Below are positions 28,818 through 36,856 of a stretch of DNA of 64,000 nt, one piece after another. The DNA is from Nocardia blacklockiae. GTDB taxonomy: Bacteria; Actinomycetota; Actinomycetes; Mycobacteriales; Mycobacteriaceae. Under the pieces are notes generated by a model that was not told the origin of the DNA, searched no databases, and was given only the letters and a program-made list of their open reading frames with translations. How positions within the stretch are numbered: the first letter of the stretch is position 1; every line of letters starts with the position of its first letter. The DNA lies in contig NZ_JADLRJ010000008.1 of the NCBI RefSeq assembly GCF_015477355.1, positions 248,001 through 312,000 of the forward strand. Reading direction: 5' to 3'. Both the position numbers and the translations under genes were made by a program.

Positions 28818-29072
28818 TCAGACGACGCTGCGGGTGCGAGTGCGCGCGTTGCGACGCTTCAGCGCCCTACGCTCGTCTTCGCTCATACCGCCCCATACAC
28901 CGGCGTCCTGTCCGGACTTCAGGGCCCAGGACAGGCATTCGGCGGTCACGGGGCAGCGGGCGCAGACCAGCTTGGCATCGGCAATCTGCGCGAGTGCGGG
29001 ACCACTGTTACCGACCGGGAAGAACAGCTCGGGGTCCTCATCGCGACAGATGGCCTTGTGGCGCCAGTCCAT
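28818..29072 (-). CDS. whiB1: WhiB1 iron-sulfur transcriptional regulator
   Basis: An 84-residue WhiB protein, exactly the length of M. tuberculosis WhiB1, which is essential and reacts with nitric oxide. The four cluster Cys are in HKAICRDED (residue 9), LVCARCPVTAECLSW (37, 40, 46). The turn GVWGGMSEDERRAL and a basic tail KRRNARTRTR complete it. It starts MDWRHKA; upstream in-frame residues are excluded. AGGAG lies 9 bp before the ATG. A CRP-type site lies about 90 bp upstream. Confidence 0.95.
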   Translation of the reverse strand: MDWRHKAICRDEDPELFFPVGNSGPALAQIADAKLVCARCPVTAECLSWALKSGQDAGVWGGMSEDERRALKRRNARTRTRSVV

Positions 29073-29160
29073 TCTCTCTGCTCCTTTGCTGGGCGCACCA
29101 GGGCGCCTCGGGTTTGTGGTCCGTTCACTTGTGCGACTCGAATGTTTCCGCACGGTTGCT

Positions 29161-29176
29161 TGTGAATGCTTTCACG
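29161..29176. promoter_or_regulatory. CRP/GlxR-type binding site upstream of whiB1
   Basis: TGTGA-N6-TCACG, one base from the ideal TGTGA-N6-TCACA. It lies 89-104 bp upstream of the whiB1 start. M. tuberculosis whiB1 is known to be controlled by the cAMP receptor protein Rv3676, so the same control is inferred here. Confidence 0.6.
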
Positions 29177-29306
29177 AACACCGTAGATGTCAATAGCTTT
29201 GTGGTGCACCGTGGGGAAGCTCACGCTGTAAGACCCCTACATCGGGGGCCTGCCGAGTCCTTTGTACTCGCTCGAGCCGGTTTTCGCAGCCCAACTGCGA
29301 TGTTTC

Positions 29307-30266
29307 TCAGTTGTGTCGACCCGAATCGGGCCGTGGTGCGATCATCTCGAGCACCTCGGGGACCGAGGTGAAATCCACCACGTCGCGGCGGCCGATGAAG
29401 TCGCCATCGATTTGCAGGCCGATCGGTTGGTCGGCCGTGACCCGGACCGACGGCACATCGTCGTCGCGAAACAAATTGCGCGACTTGGGATTTCCGTCGG
29501 AGGCCAACAGCTGCCGAGCGACCCACAGTGTGGGCAGTACCCGCATCGTCTGCATGGCAAACACCCCGAGACCGGTTTCGAAACGAGTATCGGGATTGGT
29601 GACCACCGGAGTGGCGTCGAGATAGGTCCACGGACTGGTATTGGTCACGAAGGCGTAATGCACGTCCGTGACCGGTTCGTGATCGGGAATGTGCAGGGTG
29701 GCCGAGGGCTCCCGGCGCTTGGCGCGGAAGAACTGCCGGATGGTGGTGCGCAGGTAGCGGGCCGGTGTCGCGGCGTGGCCCTTGGCGCGGCTGTTGTCGA
29801 TGGCCTCGCACACGTCGGCGTCCAGGCCGACGCCGGCGGAGAAGGTGAACCAGCGGTCGTCGGCGATGGCCAGGCCGATGCGGCGGTCCTTCGACACCGA
29901 CAGCAGGTCGATGAGCTGATTGGTGGCGGCGACCGGATCCGGCTTGATGCCCAGCGAGCGCGCGAAGACGTTGGCCGAGCCGCCCGGGATGACGCCGAGC
30001 CGCGGAATCCACGCCTGCCCGTCGGCGACCTGCGGCAGCGGCAGGAAGCCGTTGATGGTCTCGTTGACCGTGCCGTCGCCGCCGTGCACCACGATCAGAT
30101 CCATCTCGTTGGTGGCCGCCCACTGCGCGAGTTCGGCGGCGTGCCCGCGGTGCTGGGTGTGCGCGACGATCAGCTGGGTCCGGCTCTCCAGCGCGTGGGC
30201 GAGCAGATCGCGGGTGGCCGGTGTCGTCGAGGTGGCATTCGGATTCACGATCAGCAACGTCCGCAC
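29307..30266 (-). CDS. Diacylglycerol/lipid kinase family protein (YegS/DagK)
   Basis: A 319-residue protein with the diacylglycerol kinase catalytic fold. It begins TLLIVNPNATSTTPATRD and has the nucleotide motif VVHGGDGTVNETING (about residue 60) and VIPGGSANVFARSLGI (about 93). The C-terminal beta sandwich ends with LQIDGDFIGRRD, which is the lipid-kinase domain. It would phosphorylate diacylglycerol or another polyprenyl or sphingoid lipid with ATP. Position and size match M. tuberculosis Rv3218. The gene faces whiB1's promoter region and is divergent from the small membrane protein. Confidence 0.88.
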   Translation of the reverse strand: MRTLLIVNPNATSTTPATRDLLAHALESRTQLIVAHTQHRGHAAELAQWAATNEMDLIVVHGGDGTVNETINGFLPLPQVADGQAWIPRLGVIPGGSANVFARSLGIKPDPVAATNQLIDLLSVSKDRRIGLAIADDRWFTFSAGVGLDADVCEAIDNSRAKGHAATPARYLRTTIRQFFRAKRREPSATLHIPDHEPVTDVHYAFVTNTSPWTYLDATPVVTNPDTRFETGLGVFAMQTMRVLPTLWVARQLLASDGNPKSRNLFRDDDVPSVRVTADQPIGLQIDGDFIGRRDVVDFTSVPEVLEMIAPRPDSGRHN

Positions 30267-30340
30267 CCCAGCAGCCTACTGAGACAGGGCCCGCGACACC
30301 GCGACGGGGACAAGAGAATCGGCGGATCTAGGCTGGCGGG

Positions 30341-30784
30341 GTGGCGAAGCGGAACGCGGACGAAGGCCCGGCGGGCGAGAACACGGCCCCGGAGCGGGTG
30401 CCCTCGACGGTGCGCGCGGCCGGCGCGCTGGCCGCGCTCGAGGGCGGCATCGGGGTGATCGTGGCGGTGGTGCTGGTCGTGCGCGGTCTCACGGGTGTCG
30501 ACCAGAGCCTGACCAGCGCCTACGGTACGGCGGCCTGGTTCCTGATCCTCGGCGGCGCGGTGCTGGCGGCCGGGATCGCGCTGCTGCGCGGGCGGCGCTG
30601 GGGCCGTGGCATCGTGATGATCGCGCAGATCCTGCTGCTGCCGGTCTCCTGGTACATGATCGGCGGCCAGCCTCAGTTCGGCATCCCCCTCGGCCTGGTC
30701 GCGTTGGTCGCCCTCGGCCTGCTGTTCTCGCCGCCGTCGACGCGCTGGGCCGCCGAGGTCTACGACACCGTCGACGAGGACTGA
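30341..30784 (+). CDS. Small integral membrane protein (Rv3217c-like)
   Basis: A 147-residue protein with four predicted helices: about residues 28-48 (ALAALEGGIGVIVAVVLVV), 62-83, 90-106 and 112-130. Cytoplasmic ends are charged (AKRNADEGPAGEN and YDTVDED). No function is known; M. tuberculosis Rv3217c has the same place and type. GTG start at 30341. It is divergent from the lipid kinase gene and convergent with the GNAT gene. Confidence 0.8.
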   Translation: MAKRNADEGPAGENTAPERVPSTVRAAGALAALEGGIGVIVAVVLVVRGLTGVDQSLTSAYGTAAWFLILGGAVLAAGIALLRGRRWGRGIVMIAQILLLPVSWYMIGGQPQFGIPLGLVALVALGLLFSPPSTRWAAEVYDTVDED

Positions 30785-30855
30785 GGGAGCAGCGGGTCGT
30801 CGTCATCGGCCGGACCCGCCGTGATCACCGGCACACGTGCCTGCGAGCGGGACGG

Positions 30856-31464
30856 TCAGCGCGGCGCGCGCCACATCGGCCACACCGGCGGGCCGCCCGC
30901 GGTCACGTCGAGTTCGCCGGTGCGGTCGAAGCCGTAGCGCTCGTAGTACGGAATGTTCTCGCGCTTGCTCGACTCCAGGTAGGCGGGCACGCCGGTCGCA
31001 TCGCACTGTTCGATGCGCGGCCCGAGCAGCGCGTGCGCCACCCCGCGCCCCCGCACACTCGGCAGCGTACCGACGAACGCGAGATACCAGTGCGGCTCGG
31101 TCGGATGCTCGGCCTGCATCCGCTGCGCGAGCTGCCCCGCCACGAGCAACCGGGTCCGAAACGCCCGAGCCAGCCCCGGCAGCGCCCGCAGCTCGGCGGC
31201 CGTCGAGGGCTTCCGATCACCGGGCGGCGACCACACCGCCGCCCCAACCATGCTCCCCGTTTCATCGAACGCCGCATCCACAGCCCCGAGTCCGATGAAC
31301 TGGTGTCGCACGAGCGCCCCGAACATATGCGCGGCCCGCCGCGCCCGAACCCGCTCGTCCCGAATCAACCACCCGATAACCGGATCATCCGCAAACGCCT
31401 CCCCGAGCACCCGCGCAAGCTCCCGCACCTCCGGGCCCTCCGCCGAGCGGACCGTGATCTCCAT
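30856..31464 (-). CDS. GNAT-family N-acetyltransferase (Rv3216-like)
   Basis: A 202-residue GNAT. The acetyl-CoA loop is LPSVRGRGVAHALLGPRIEQ (about residue 140), preceded by the strand LAFVGT, and the last conserved segment is YERYGFDRTGELDV. The N-terminal EITVRSAEGPEVRELARVL is the usual first strand and helix. The substrate is unknown. ATG at 31464 gives the family length. The gene is at the right end of the core block; the islet starts after it. Confidence 0.85.
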   Translation of the reverse strand: MEITVRSAEGPEVRELARVLGEAFADDPVIGWLIRDERVRARRAAHMFGALVRHQFIGLGAVDAAFDETGSMVGAAVWSPPGDRKPSTAAELRALPGLARAFRTRLLVAGQLAQRMQAEHPTEPHWYLAFVGTLPSVRGRGVAHALLGPRIEQCDATGVPAYLESSKRENIPYYERYGFDRTGELDVTAGGPPVWPMWRAPR

Positions 31465-31492
31465 CGCCCCACGATACGAGAACGCGGTCTTG

Positions 31493-31693
31493 TCAGCCGA
31501 GATCGCCCTTCCGGACCGTCGCCACGAAGGAGTCCCACTCACCAGGGGTGAAGACGAGTGCCGCGCCGGCTTGGTCCTTGGAGTCTCGCACCCCGACCGC
31601 ACCACCGCTCAGGTATGCCACCTCGACGCACTCCTTGCCCGACGAGCTACGGCTCGACTTGAACCACCGTGCCCCGCAAAGGTCGATGTTCAC
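31493..31693 (-). CDS. DUF397 domain protein
   Basis: A 66-residue protein, all DUF397: ARWFKSSRSSSGKECVEVAY, then VGVRDSKD and FTPGEWDSFVATVRKG. DUF397 proteins are small partners of XRE regulators in actinomycetes (as with BldB/WhiJ-type systems of Streptomyces). The GTG start overlaps the XRE stop (GTGA), so the two are made together. Confidence 0.9.
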   Translation of the reverse strand: MNIDLCGARWFKSSRSSSGKECVEVAYLSGGAVGVRDSKDQAGAALVFTPGEWDSFVATVRKGDLG

Positions 31694-32580
31694 TCGTACT
31701 CCCTCAATGCGTCCAGGATCAGCTGCCTCGACTGGGCCGAACCCGATGCTACACGGGCGATCTCGGCCAAAGCAGCCCGATAACGCCGGACTTCGCTCTC
31801 CCGCTCCAGGTACAAGTCGCCCACATACCCCTCGACGTAGACGATCGGGGGCTCGTTGAGCTTGGACTGGGGAAGATTCGGAAATTCGAGCAGGATGAAC
31901 GAACCCGTGAGCGATCCGAGATGAGTGGCGGAGGCATACGGAACGATCCGGAGCGAAACATTTTGGCGCTCTGCAACTTTCGCGAGATGGTGCAGTTGGT
32001 GCTTCATCACGCCCGGCCCGCCCACCTGGTCGTGCAAGACTGCCTCGGACAGCAGGATATCTGCTCTGAAATCCGGGTCGTTCAGCCGAAGCTGTCGGTG
32101 AGCTGCGATCTCGAGACGTCCCTCGATGGCCTCGGGCGAGAGCTGGGGGACTTCCGACCACGCCAGCGCCCGCCGGTACTCCGGCGTCTGCAATAGGCCC
32201 GGAATGATGGTTGTCTTCCAAGCTGTGAGTCGTGAGGCGGCTTCCTCCAGCGACAGGTAGTGATCGAAACCTTCCGGTGTCTCGGCATCCACGTAGGCCC
32301 GCCACCAACGACCGCCGTACTCACGTGTTGCTCGTATTTCCTGCACGAGCCCCAACAGGATTCGCCGCTCCTCGTCTGTCGCCCCGTACGCATCGCACAG
32401 GGCGTTCACCTGGAGGCTGGTGATGCGGGTGGATCGACCCTCTTCGAAGCGGGAGATCGACTGCGCCGAGGTTTCCGCCAGCCGCGCCGCCTCCGCCTGG
32501 TACATCCCCTTCTCCAGCCGCAGGCGGCGCAGCTCGCGACCCAGGGCGCGACGCGCGAGTGTACTTCCGGCAACGCTCAT
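31690..32580 (-). CDS. XRE-family regulator with DUF5753 domain
   Basis: A 296-residue WhiJ-like regulator. The HTH is at about residues 10-60 (LRLEKGMYQAEAARLAETSA, then SISRFEEGRS). The DUF5753 ligand-type domain follows from about 95, with IIPGLLQTPEYRRAL, FRADILLSEAVLHDQVGGPG and GSFILLEFPN. In Streptomyces such proteins regulate development with DUF397 partners. ATG at 32580 suits the family length. The DUF397 gene overlaps its 3' end. Confidence 0.92.
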   Translation of the reverse strand: MSVAGSTLARRALGRELRRLRLEKGMYQAEAARLAETSAQSISRFEEGRSTRITSLQVNALCDAYGATDEERRILLGLVQEIRATREYGGRWWRAYVDAETPEGFDHYLSLEEAASRLTAWKTTIIPGLLQTPEYRRALAWSEVPQLSPEAIEGRLEIAAHRQLRLNDPDFRADILLSEAVLHDQVGGPGVMKHQLHHLAKVAERQNVSLRIVPYASATHLGSLTGSFILLEFPNLPQSKLNEPPIVYVEGYVGDLYLERESEVRRYRAALAEIARVASGSAQSRQLILDALREYE

Positions 32581-32765
32581 CTCGTTAGCCTCGCTACTCA
32601 GTGAGTGGTTTTCTGGAAGTCCGCAATCGGCGACTTCCTCGCGATGGTCTCCGTGGTGGAAGTCCGGCGGAAATCGCCCGAAATCGCCTGCCGTTAGCGT
32701 GATTTCCCGGACCCACGGGTGTGTACTCGAATCGGAACGCGCCCTCAATGCCTTCGGAGAACATC
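32581..32765. promoter_or_regulatory. Divergent intergenic region between the XRE gene and a small Cys-containing gene
   Basis: This AT-richer stretch separates the XRE-DUF397 pair from two genes read in the other direction. It would hold both promoters and any operator of the XRE protein. No clean repeat was found by eye. Confidence 0.4.
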
Positions 32766-32954
32766 ATGTCATACGGTCTGCCTTTGACCAATCACCTTGC
32801 GGTACAGGTGATGTCGGCTGAATACGCGCACGTCGTCATGCAACTTCATATCGATTGTCCAATTTCGGTGTGCCCACTGAAGTTGCAGGCCAAAGCACGT
32901 CTCATCGAATGTGGTCGGCTGGTGCCCGCCGACGCACCGCATATCGGGAGTTGA
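32766..32954 (+). CDS. Small Cys-containing protein of the XRE/DUF397 locus
   Basis: A 62-residue protein that starts MSYGLPLTNHLAVQVMSAEY. It contains CPISVCPLKLQAKARLIECG, with three Cys in a short span, and ends VPADAPHIGS. GGAG lies 6 bp before the ATG. Similar short proteins with a VxxCPLKxxAxxxLxxxG pattern occur beside XRE loci in Nocardia, from memory. The two CxxxxC Cys might bind a metal. The next gene begins 100 bp downstream on the same strand. Confidence 0.55.
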   Translation: MSYGLPLTNHLAVQVMSAEYAHVVMQLHIDCPISVCPLKLQAKARLIECGRLVPADAPHIGS

Positions 32955-33054
32955 ATTGCTCTCTGCGAAGTCGCAATTGAATGTTCCGTCATGGCCGGAC
33001 CAGAAATCGCCGTGCCGATGCAGGCTGGCCGAAAACTCGGATACGGGAGTCGAG

Positions 33055-33648
33055 ATGCCGGACGCGGGTCTACTCGCGGAGCTGCGTCGGATCGTGAGCT
33101 GCGGTCACACCGACCTGGATGTGGCTGTGCAAACGTTGAGCGATCGCGAAATCGCCTTTCTCTCAGGTCAGCTCGCCAAGGTGGCCGTGCATCTCGCCAC
33201 CAGGATCGGTGGCGCGGCCGGCCTGCCGCCGCCGGGCACTCTGCCCGGCGCAGGTGCCGAACAGCTCGATCTCTCGGCCCAGCGTTCCGCTTTGCCGGTT
33301 GCGCGAATGTTTGTGCGCAATAGCCTGTTTCGATGGCAGTGGGGCGACGTCCTGCACGACGCGGACGGGGTCACGCAAGTGATGTGCCGCTCGTTCGTTG
33401 CCGCCGTCGAGGCCTATGGCCTCGGCTATCCCACCCGGATGACGCTCCGTCTACGCGTTCTCTCCGCCGCTCGATTGATCGTCGAACTGCACGATTCCGC
33501 CGAGAACGCCGCGCTGGTATCAACTTCCGACCAGCTCGTCACCGCCGAGATCGAACAACGAAGCGTGCGGTGCGGACGACACCGAGCCGGAGGGCGAACT
33601 GTCCTCTGGGCCGAGTTGGCGCGACCAGAGTTCGGACGTTGGCAATGA
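33055..33648 (+). CDS. Hypothetical protein with a possible degenerate GHKL ATPase-like C-terminus
   Basis: A 197-residue protein with no firm family. The C-terminal half has RLRVLSAARLIVELHDSAEN, then VTAEIEQRSVRCGRHRAGGR and TVLWAELARP, which resembles the strands and loops of anti-sigma/ATP-binding proteins often found beside XRE-DUF397 pairs. The N- and G-box motifs needed to bind ATP cannot be identified, so it may have lost that activity. The N-terminus is helical (LLAELRRIVSCGHTDLDVAV). ATG at 33055 with GGGAG upstream. It is convergent with the EspG-like gene. Confidence 0.5.
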   Translation: MPDAGLLAELRRIVSCGHTDLDVAVQTLSDREIAFLSGQLAKVAVHLATRIGGAAGLPPPGTLPGAGAEQLDLSAQRSALPVARMFVRNSLFRWQWGDVLHDADGVTQVMCRSFVAAVEAYGLGYPTRMTLRLRVLSAARLIVELHDSAENAALVSTSDQLVTAEIEQRSVRCGRHRAGGRTVLWAELARPEFGRWQ

Positions 33649-33661
33649 AACCAACTGGTAG

Positions 33662-34417
33662 TCACCAGGGTTCGTACTCTTGCTCGCGTTGGAGGGCTAT
33701 GGCGCGTTCGAACCAGGCGTGGAAGTGTGCGGCCAGGTCTTGGGTGGTGGCGGGGCGGAGGGTGAGGTGTTCGCCCTGTGTGCGGAGGTAGCGGCCGTCG
33801 GGGAGGTCGCACCACTGCACCTCGTTCGAGGGTTGCGGGTCGGTGTTGAAGGGGCCGACCAGGAGTTCGGCGGAGCCGTTGCCGTCGGCGGGGCCGGACA
33901 GCAGTCGGCGGTAGCGTTCGGCGGCGGAATTGCCTGTGCTGGAACGGCGTCCGTCGCGGACGTCGTCGGGATGGACGGTGAGTGGTGGGTGGGTGCCGGG
34001 CTCGCGGGCGGGGACTACGGCCGCTGTCCGGGAGGCCAGGGTGTCGGGGTGGCACAGTTGCAGTCTGATTCGGCCGTCGATCTCGCCCTGGGTGAACTGG
34101 TGCAGGATCGCCGCGTGGTACATGTTGCGGGCGCCGATGATTCGGTACATGCGCACCGTGCCGTCGCTGCCCTGGTATCTGCTTGTGCCGCCGAATATTT
34201 CGATGCGCATATCGGAGGTGGTCAGGGTGTGCAGGGCGAGTTCGATGCGCTCGAACTCGTCGCTGTCGTACCGTGCGCGGACGGTCGATCTGTGGCGCTC
34301 GAAATCGTCTCGCAGGGCGAAGCGGCTGGTGTAACGCAGCAGACCGGGGATCCGGTCGTTGGCGTCACTGAACCACAGCACCGCGAAATCGTCCGGCTCC
34401 CAAACCCATTCAGACAT
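33662..34417 (-). CDS. ESX secretion-associated protein EspG-like
   Basis: A 251-residue protein resembling EspG chaperones, which hold PE/PPE-type substrates for type VII secretion in the cytosol. It starts MSEWVWEPDDFAVLWFSD and has FERIELALHTLTTSDMRIEI (about residues 55-74), a pattern of the EspG N-terminal region. The C-terminal half has DGRYLRTQGEHLTLRPAT. It is the last gene of a four-gene cassette, 25 bp after a PPE-like gene, which fits a chaperone and its client. There is no ESX core machinery here. Confidence 0.7.
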   Translation of the reverse strand: MSEWVWEPDDFAVLWFSDANDRIPGLLRYTSRFALRDDFERHRSTVRARYDSDEFERIELALHTLTTSDMRIEIFGGTSRYQGSDGTVRMYRIIGARNMYHAAILHQFTQGEIDGRIRLQLCHPDTLASRTAAVVPAREPGTHPPLTVHPDDVRDGRRSSTGNSAAERYRRLLSGPADGNGSAELLVGPFNTDPQPSNEVQWCDLPDGRYLRTQGEHLTLRPATTQDLAAHFHAWFERAIALQREQEYEPW

Positions 34418-34442
34418 TCACAATCCCTGGTCGTGCGGTCGG

Positions 34443-35624
34443 TCAGCGGTCGGTCCGACCGGAGTCCCCATAGTCGCCGCCGATGACGCCGCCGGGAATC
34501 GTCCGTGGCGTCTCGCCGAGCAGTTCCTCCGCGTTGGCGGCGTTGATCAGGTAGTCGGGCGTCTTGTGATCCCGATCCTCGTCGCCCTCGCCTTTGCCGC
34601 GGCCCGCGCCGCCCATACCTGGCATGCCGCCCATGCCCGGTGCGCCGGCTGTCCCCGCCCCGCCGCGCGCGGCCGCCGCGGCCGGATTCCACCCTGCGCC
34701 AGGCACTCCCGTGCCGGGCACGCTGCGGCCGGGTCCGCCGCCGGGTGTCGGTCCGGAGCCGCCCATGCCGCTCGTCCCGCCCGTGTGGCCGCCACCGGTG
34801 ACGCCGCTCGGCGACACACCGGCGGCCGTGGTCGAAGCGCCTGCGCCGGTGCCTGCCGGGCTTGCGGCATTCGGGTCGGCACCGGCCGTTTCCGTGCGCG
34901 AATCGTCGGAGCCGGGTGATTCCCGGCCGTCCTGGCTGCCGGACTGCTGTTCTTCCGAACCGGTCCCGTTCTCGGGTTTCGGTTCCTGGGTTCCGTTGGG
35001 ACCGGTGCCGCCAGGGACCGGGTTGCCGCTGTCGTCGCCGCCCGGCCGCCAAGTATCGCCGCCGGGCACTACGCCGCCCGGCTGCGTCGGGTTGAAACTG
35101 GGCGGAAGCAGCGGGACGTTCTCGTCCAGCTTTCCGAAGGGCGTGACGTAGTGGTCGAGCATCGCCTGGCGCGACTCGGATTCCGCCTGATTGCGCGACC
35201 GTTCCTCCTCGGCCGCCCGGCCCCGCCCGAAGAACGGGATATTCGCCGTCCACGAGTGTGCGGCAGCCGGTTTGATGTTCTTCTTGGTCTGCACGATATT
35301 GTCGGCGGCCGCCTTGATATCGGTGCTCAGACTGGACAGCAGATCGGTGAGCTTCACCGCCTCGTCGACATACTGCGTGATAGCCCGCTTCGCCGACTCC
35401 GCCGCCGCCCCCTCCCAAGCCTCGGCGATAGACCCGTGGACCGACCGCTTGAACGTCTCGAGCCCCTGATCCCAATACGTCGCCGCCGACCCGTACTGCT
35501 GCGCCTGCCGCTGCGCATCGGCCGTATCGAGATGCGAAAACGCATCCTCGATCTGCCCCCGGCTCCACCCGAACACATTCTCCCCGGCCCCGGGAATCTT
35601 CTTCCCTTCGTTCTCCCTGGTCAC
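34443..35624 (-). CDS. PPE-like / WXG100-type helical protein with Gly/Pro-rich region
   Basis: A 393-residue protein. Residues 1-115 are helical and have the amphipathic pattern of WXG/PPE proteins, with YWDQGLETFKRSVHGSIAEAWEG near 50-72 (a Trp-x-Gly at AWEG). A loop and short hairpin follow. Residues 170-345 are low-complexity Gly/Pro/Thr/Ser. The end KTPDYLINAANAEELLGE is a conserved C-terminal tail in Nocardia-type ESX proteins. It is likely a type VII secretion substrate held by the EspG-like protein downstream. Confidence 0.7.
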   Translation of the reverse strand: MTRENEGKKIPGAGENVFGWSRGQIEDAFSHLDTADAQRQAQQYGSAATYWDQGLETFKRSVHGSIAEAWEGAAAESAKRAITQYVDEAVKLTDLLSSLSTDIKAAADNIVQTKKNIKPAAAHSWTANIPFFGRGRAAEEERSRNQAESESRQAMLDHYVTPFGKLDENVPLLPPSFNPTQPGGVVPGGDTWRPGGDDSGNPVPGGTGPNGTQEPKPENGTGSEEQQSGSQDGRESPGSDDSRTETAGADPNAASPAGTGAGASTTAAGVSPSGVTGGGHTGGTSGMGGSGPTPGGGPGRSVPGTGVPGAGWNPAAAAARGGAGTAGAPGMGGMPGMGGAGRGKGEGDEDRDHKTPDYLINAANAEELLGETPRTIPGGVIGGDYGDSGRTDR

Positions 35625-35633
35625 CAGACGACC

Positions 35634-36122
35634 TCAGAACTCGAAGGGCAGGCCCGCGCCGAGCCAGCGCTGTGGTGCGGGGTTCTGCTGGGGGAGTGTG
35701 GCTTCCAGGTCTCGATAGTGGGCGGCGGCGTCGGTGTCGACGCCGGTGATGTTCTCCCGGATGGTGCGGAAGAGGGTTTGGAAGTCGTCCACGGTCTGCC
35801 AGTGGGATTCGAGGACCGCGTGGACGCTGTTGGGACTGCCGTGTGCTTTCTGGCGCCAGCGGCCGACCATTGTCTTGGCGGAGATCAGGTCGCGGTCACC
35901 GTCGGCCACGTGGCCCTCGCCGAGGCCCCAATGCTGTTGCTGGGCTATGAGTGTCATGCGCTGCTGGATTTTTCGGATGCTGTCCTTGAAGAAGGTGCAG
36001 TCACGATCGATGTAGACGAACTTCTCCAAGTCCATCCGAACGGTTATGTTCCCCTCCTTGGCGCTGTCCAGCACTCCTGTCAACGGTCGCGGTGGCGCGG
36101 GTGGTGTATCGCCGTCGGCCAT
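35634..36122 (-). CDS. Helical protein of the ESX-associated cassette
   Basis: A 162-residue mostly helical protein, of unknown family. The helices around KFVYIDRDCTFFKDSIRKI (about 33-51), QRMTLIAQQQHWGLGEGHVA and TVDDFQTLFRTIRENITGVD are of the length seen in WXG100/EsxA-like proteins. It lies 9 bp before the PPE-like gene and 29 bp after the DUF3558 gene. A role as partner of the PPE-like protein is inferred from position only. ATG at 36122 was preferred to the longer frame, whose additional residues are Arg-rich. Confidence 0.6.
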   Translation of the reverse strand: MADGDTPPAPPRPLTGVLDSAKEGNITVRMDLEKFVYIDRDCTFFKDSIRKIQQRMTLIAQQQHWGLGEGHVADGDRDLISAKTMVGRWRQKAHGSPNSVHAVLESHWQTVDDFQTLFRTIRENITGVDTDAAAHYRDLEATLPQQNPAPQRWLGAGLPFEF

Positions 36123-36151
36123 CGTAGGTCCCCTCCCGGTTGATGCTTCTT

Positions 36152-36724
36152 CTACGCTGTGGCGGGCACGGAAGGCAGTACCTTCTCGGCCAGCGTCCGG
36201 GCGATCTGGCACGCGTCGAGACGCCCGGTATCCGGATTCGACGGTGGATTGTCGACATTGAATTCCAGTGTGCCGCCACGCAGTTCGGTGTTCAGGGTGC
36301 ATGCCTCGTTCATCGAGGGCCCATCGAACTGGCGCGACGAGACCGCCTTGCGGCCACCGACCTGTAGGTCTTGTGTCTCAGGAAAGTTCTTGCCGTGAAT
36401 CGCGTCGATAGTGAGGTTGGTCGTGCGAATGGACACCGTGTAACCGTTGCTGCGGACCCACATGCATCCCCGCCACTTGATTCCGCCACTCGCTTGATTG
36501 TCGGCATTCTCTTTGCCGTGCAACTTCTCGGAGTCCAGGACTGCCTGCGGGACTCCGTTACACGGGTCGTACCCGCGAGGGACATCCGCCGCCAGTGTCG
36601 AGCCGGTATCGGTGGCGGTACCGGTCGGCTGCGGGTCACCGTTTGTCGACGACCCGCACCCGGTCAGGAAAGCGAGTGCGGTGATGGTGGCGAGTGTTGT
36701 GGTTACCGGGCCCCGGCTGATCAT
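36152..36724 (-). CDS. DUF3558 lipoprotein
   Basis: A 190-residue lipoprotein with a type II signal: MISRGPVTT, hydrophobic core, and lipobox FLTGCGSS with Cys about 22. The DUF3558 domain follows with YDPCNGVPQAVLDSEKL, KWRGCMWVRSNGYTVSI and ACTLNTELRGGTLEF, all rich in paired Cys. DUF3558 proteins are surface lipoproteins of actinobacteria often near ESX cassettes. ATG at 36724 follows AGAGG; the upstream in-frame start at 36748 is weaker. It is the first gene of the cassette. Confidence 0.9.
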   Translation of the reverse strand: MISRGPVTTTLATITALAFLTGCGSSTNGDPQPTGTATDTGSTLAADVPRGYDPCNGVPQAVLDSEKLHGKENADNQASGGIKWRGCMWVRSNGYTVSIRTTNLTIDAIHGKNFPETQDLQVGGRKAVSSRQFDGPSMNEACTLNTELRGGTLEFNVDNPPSNPDTGRLDACQIARTLAEKVLPSVPATA

Positions 36725-36856
36725 GTGATCCTCTCGCCGGTGGGTCACGGTGGTTCGGCCGGGTCGGACCGGCTCCCCGCCCTGCTCGGTCGGGGTCGAC
36801 GGTACCGTTCGGTGGGAGGGGGTGCAACAGAACTCGCGGGTGGCCGAGCGAAAGGG

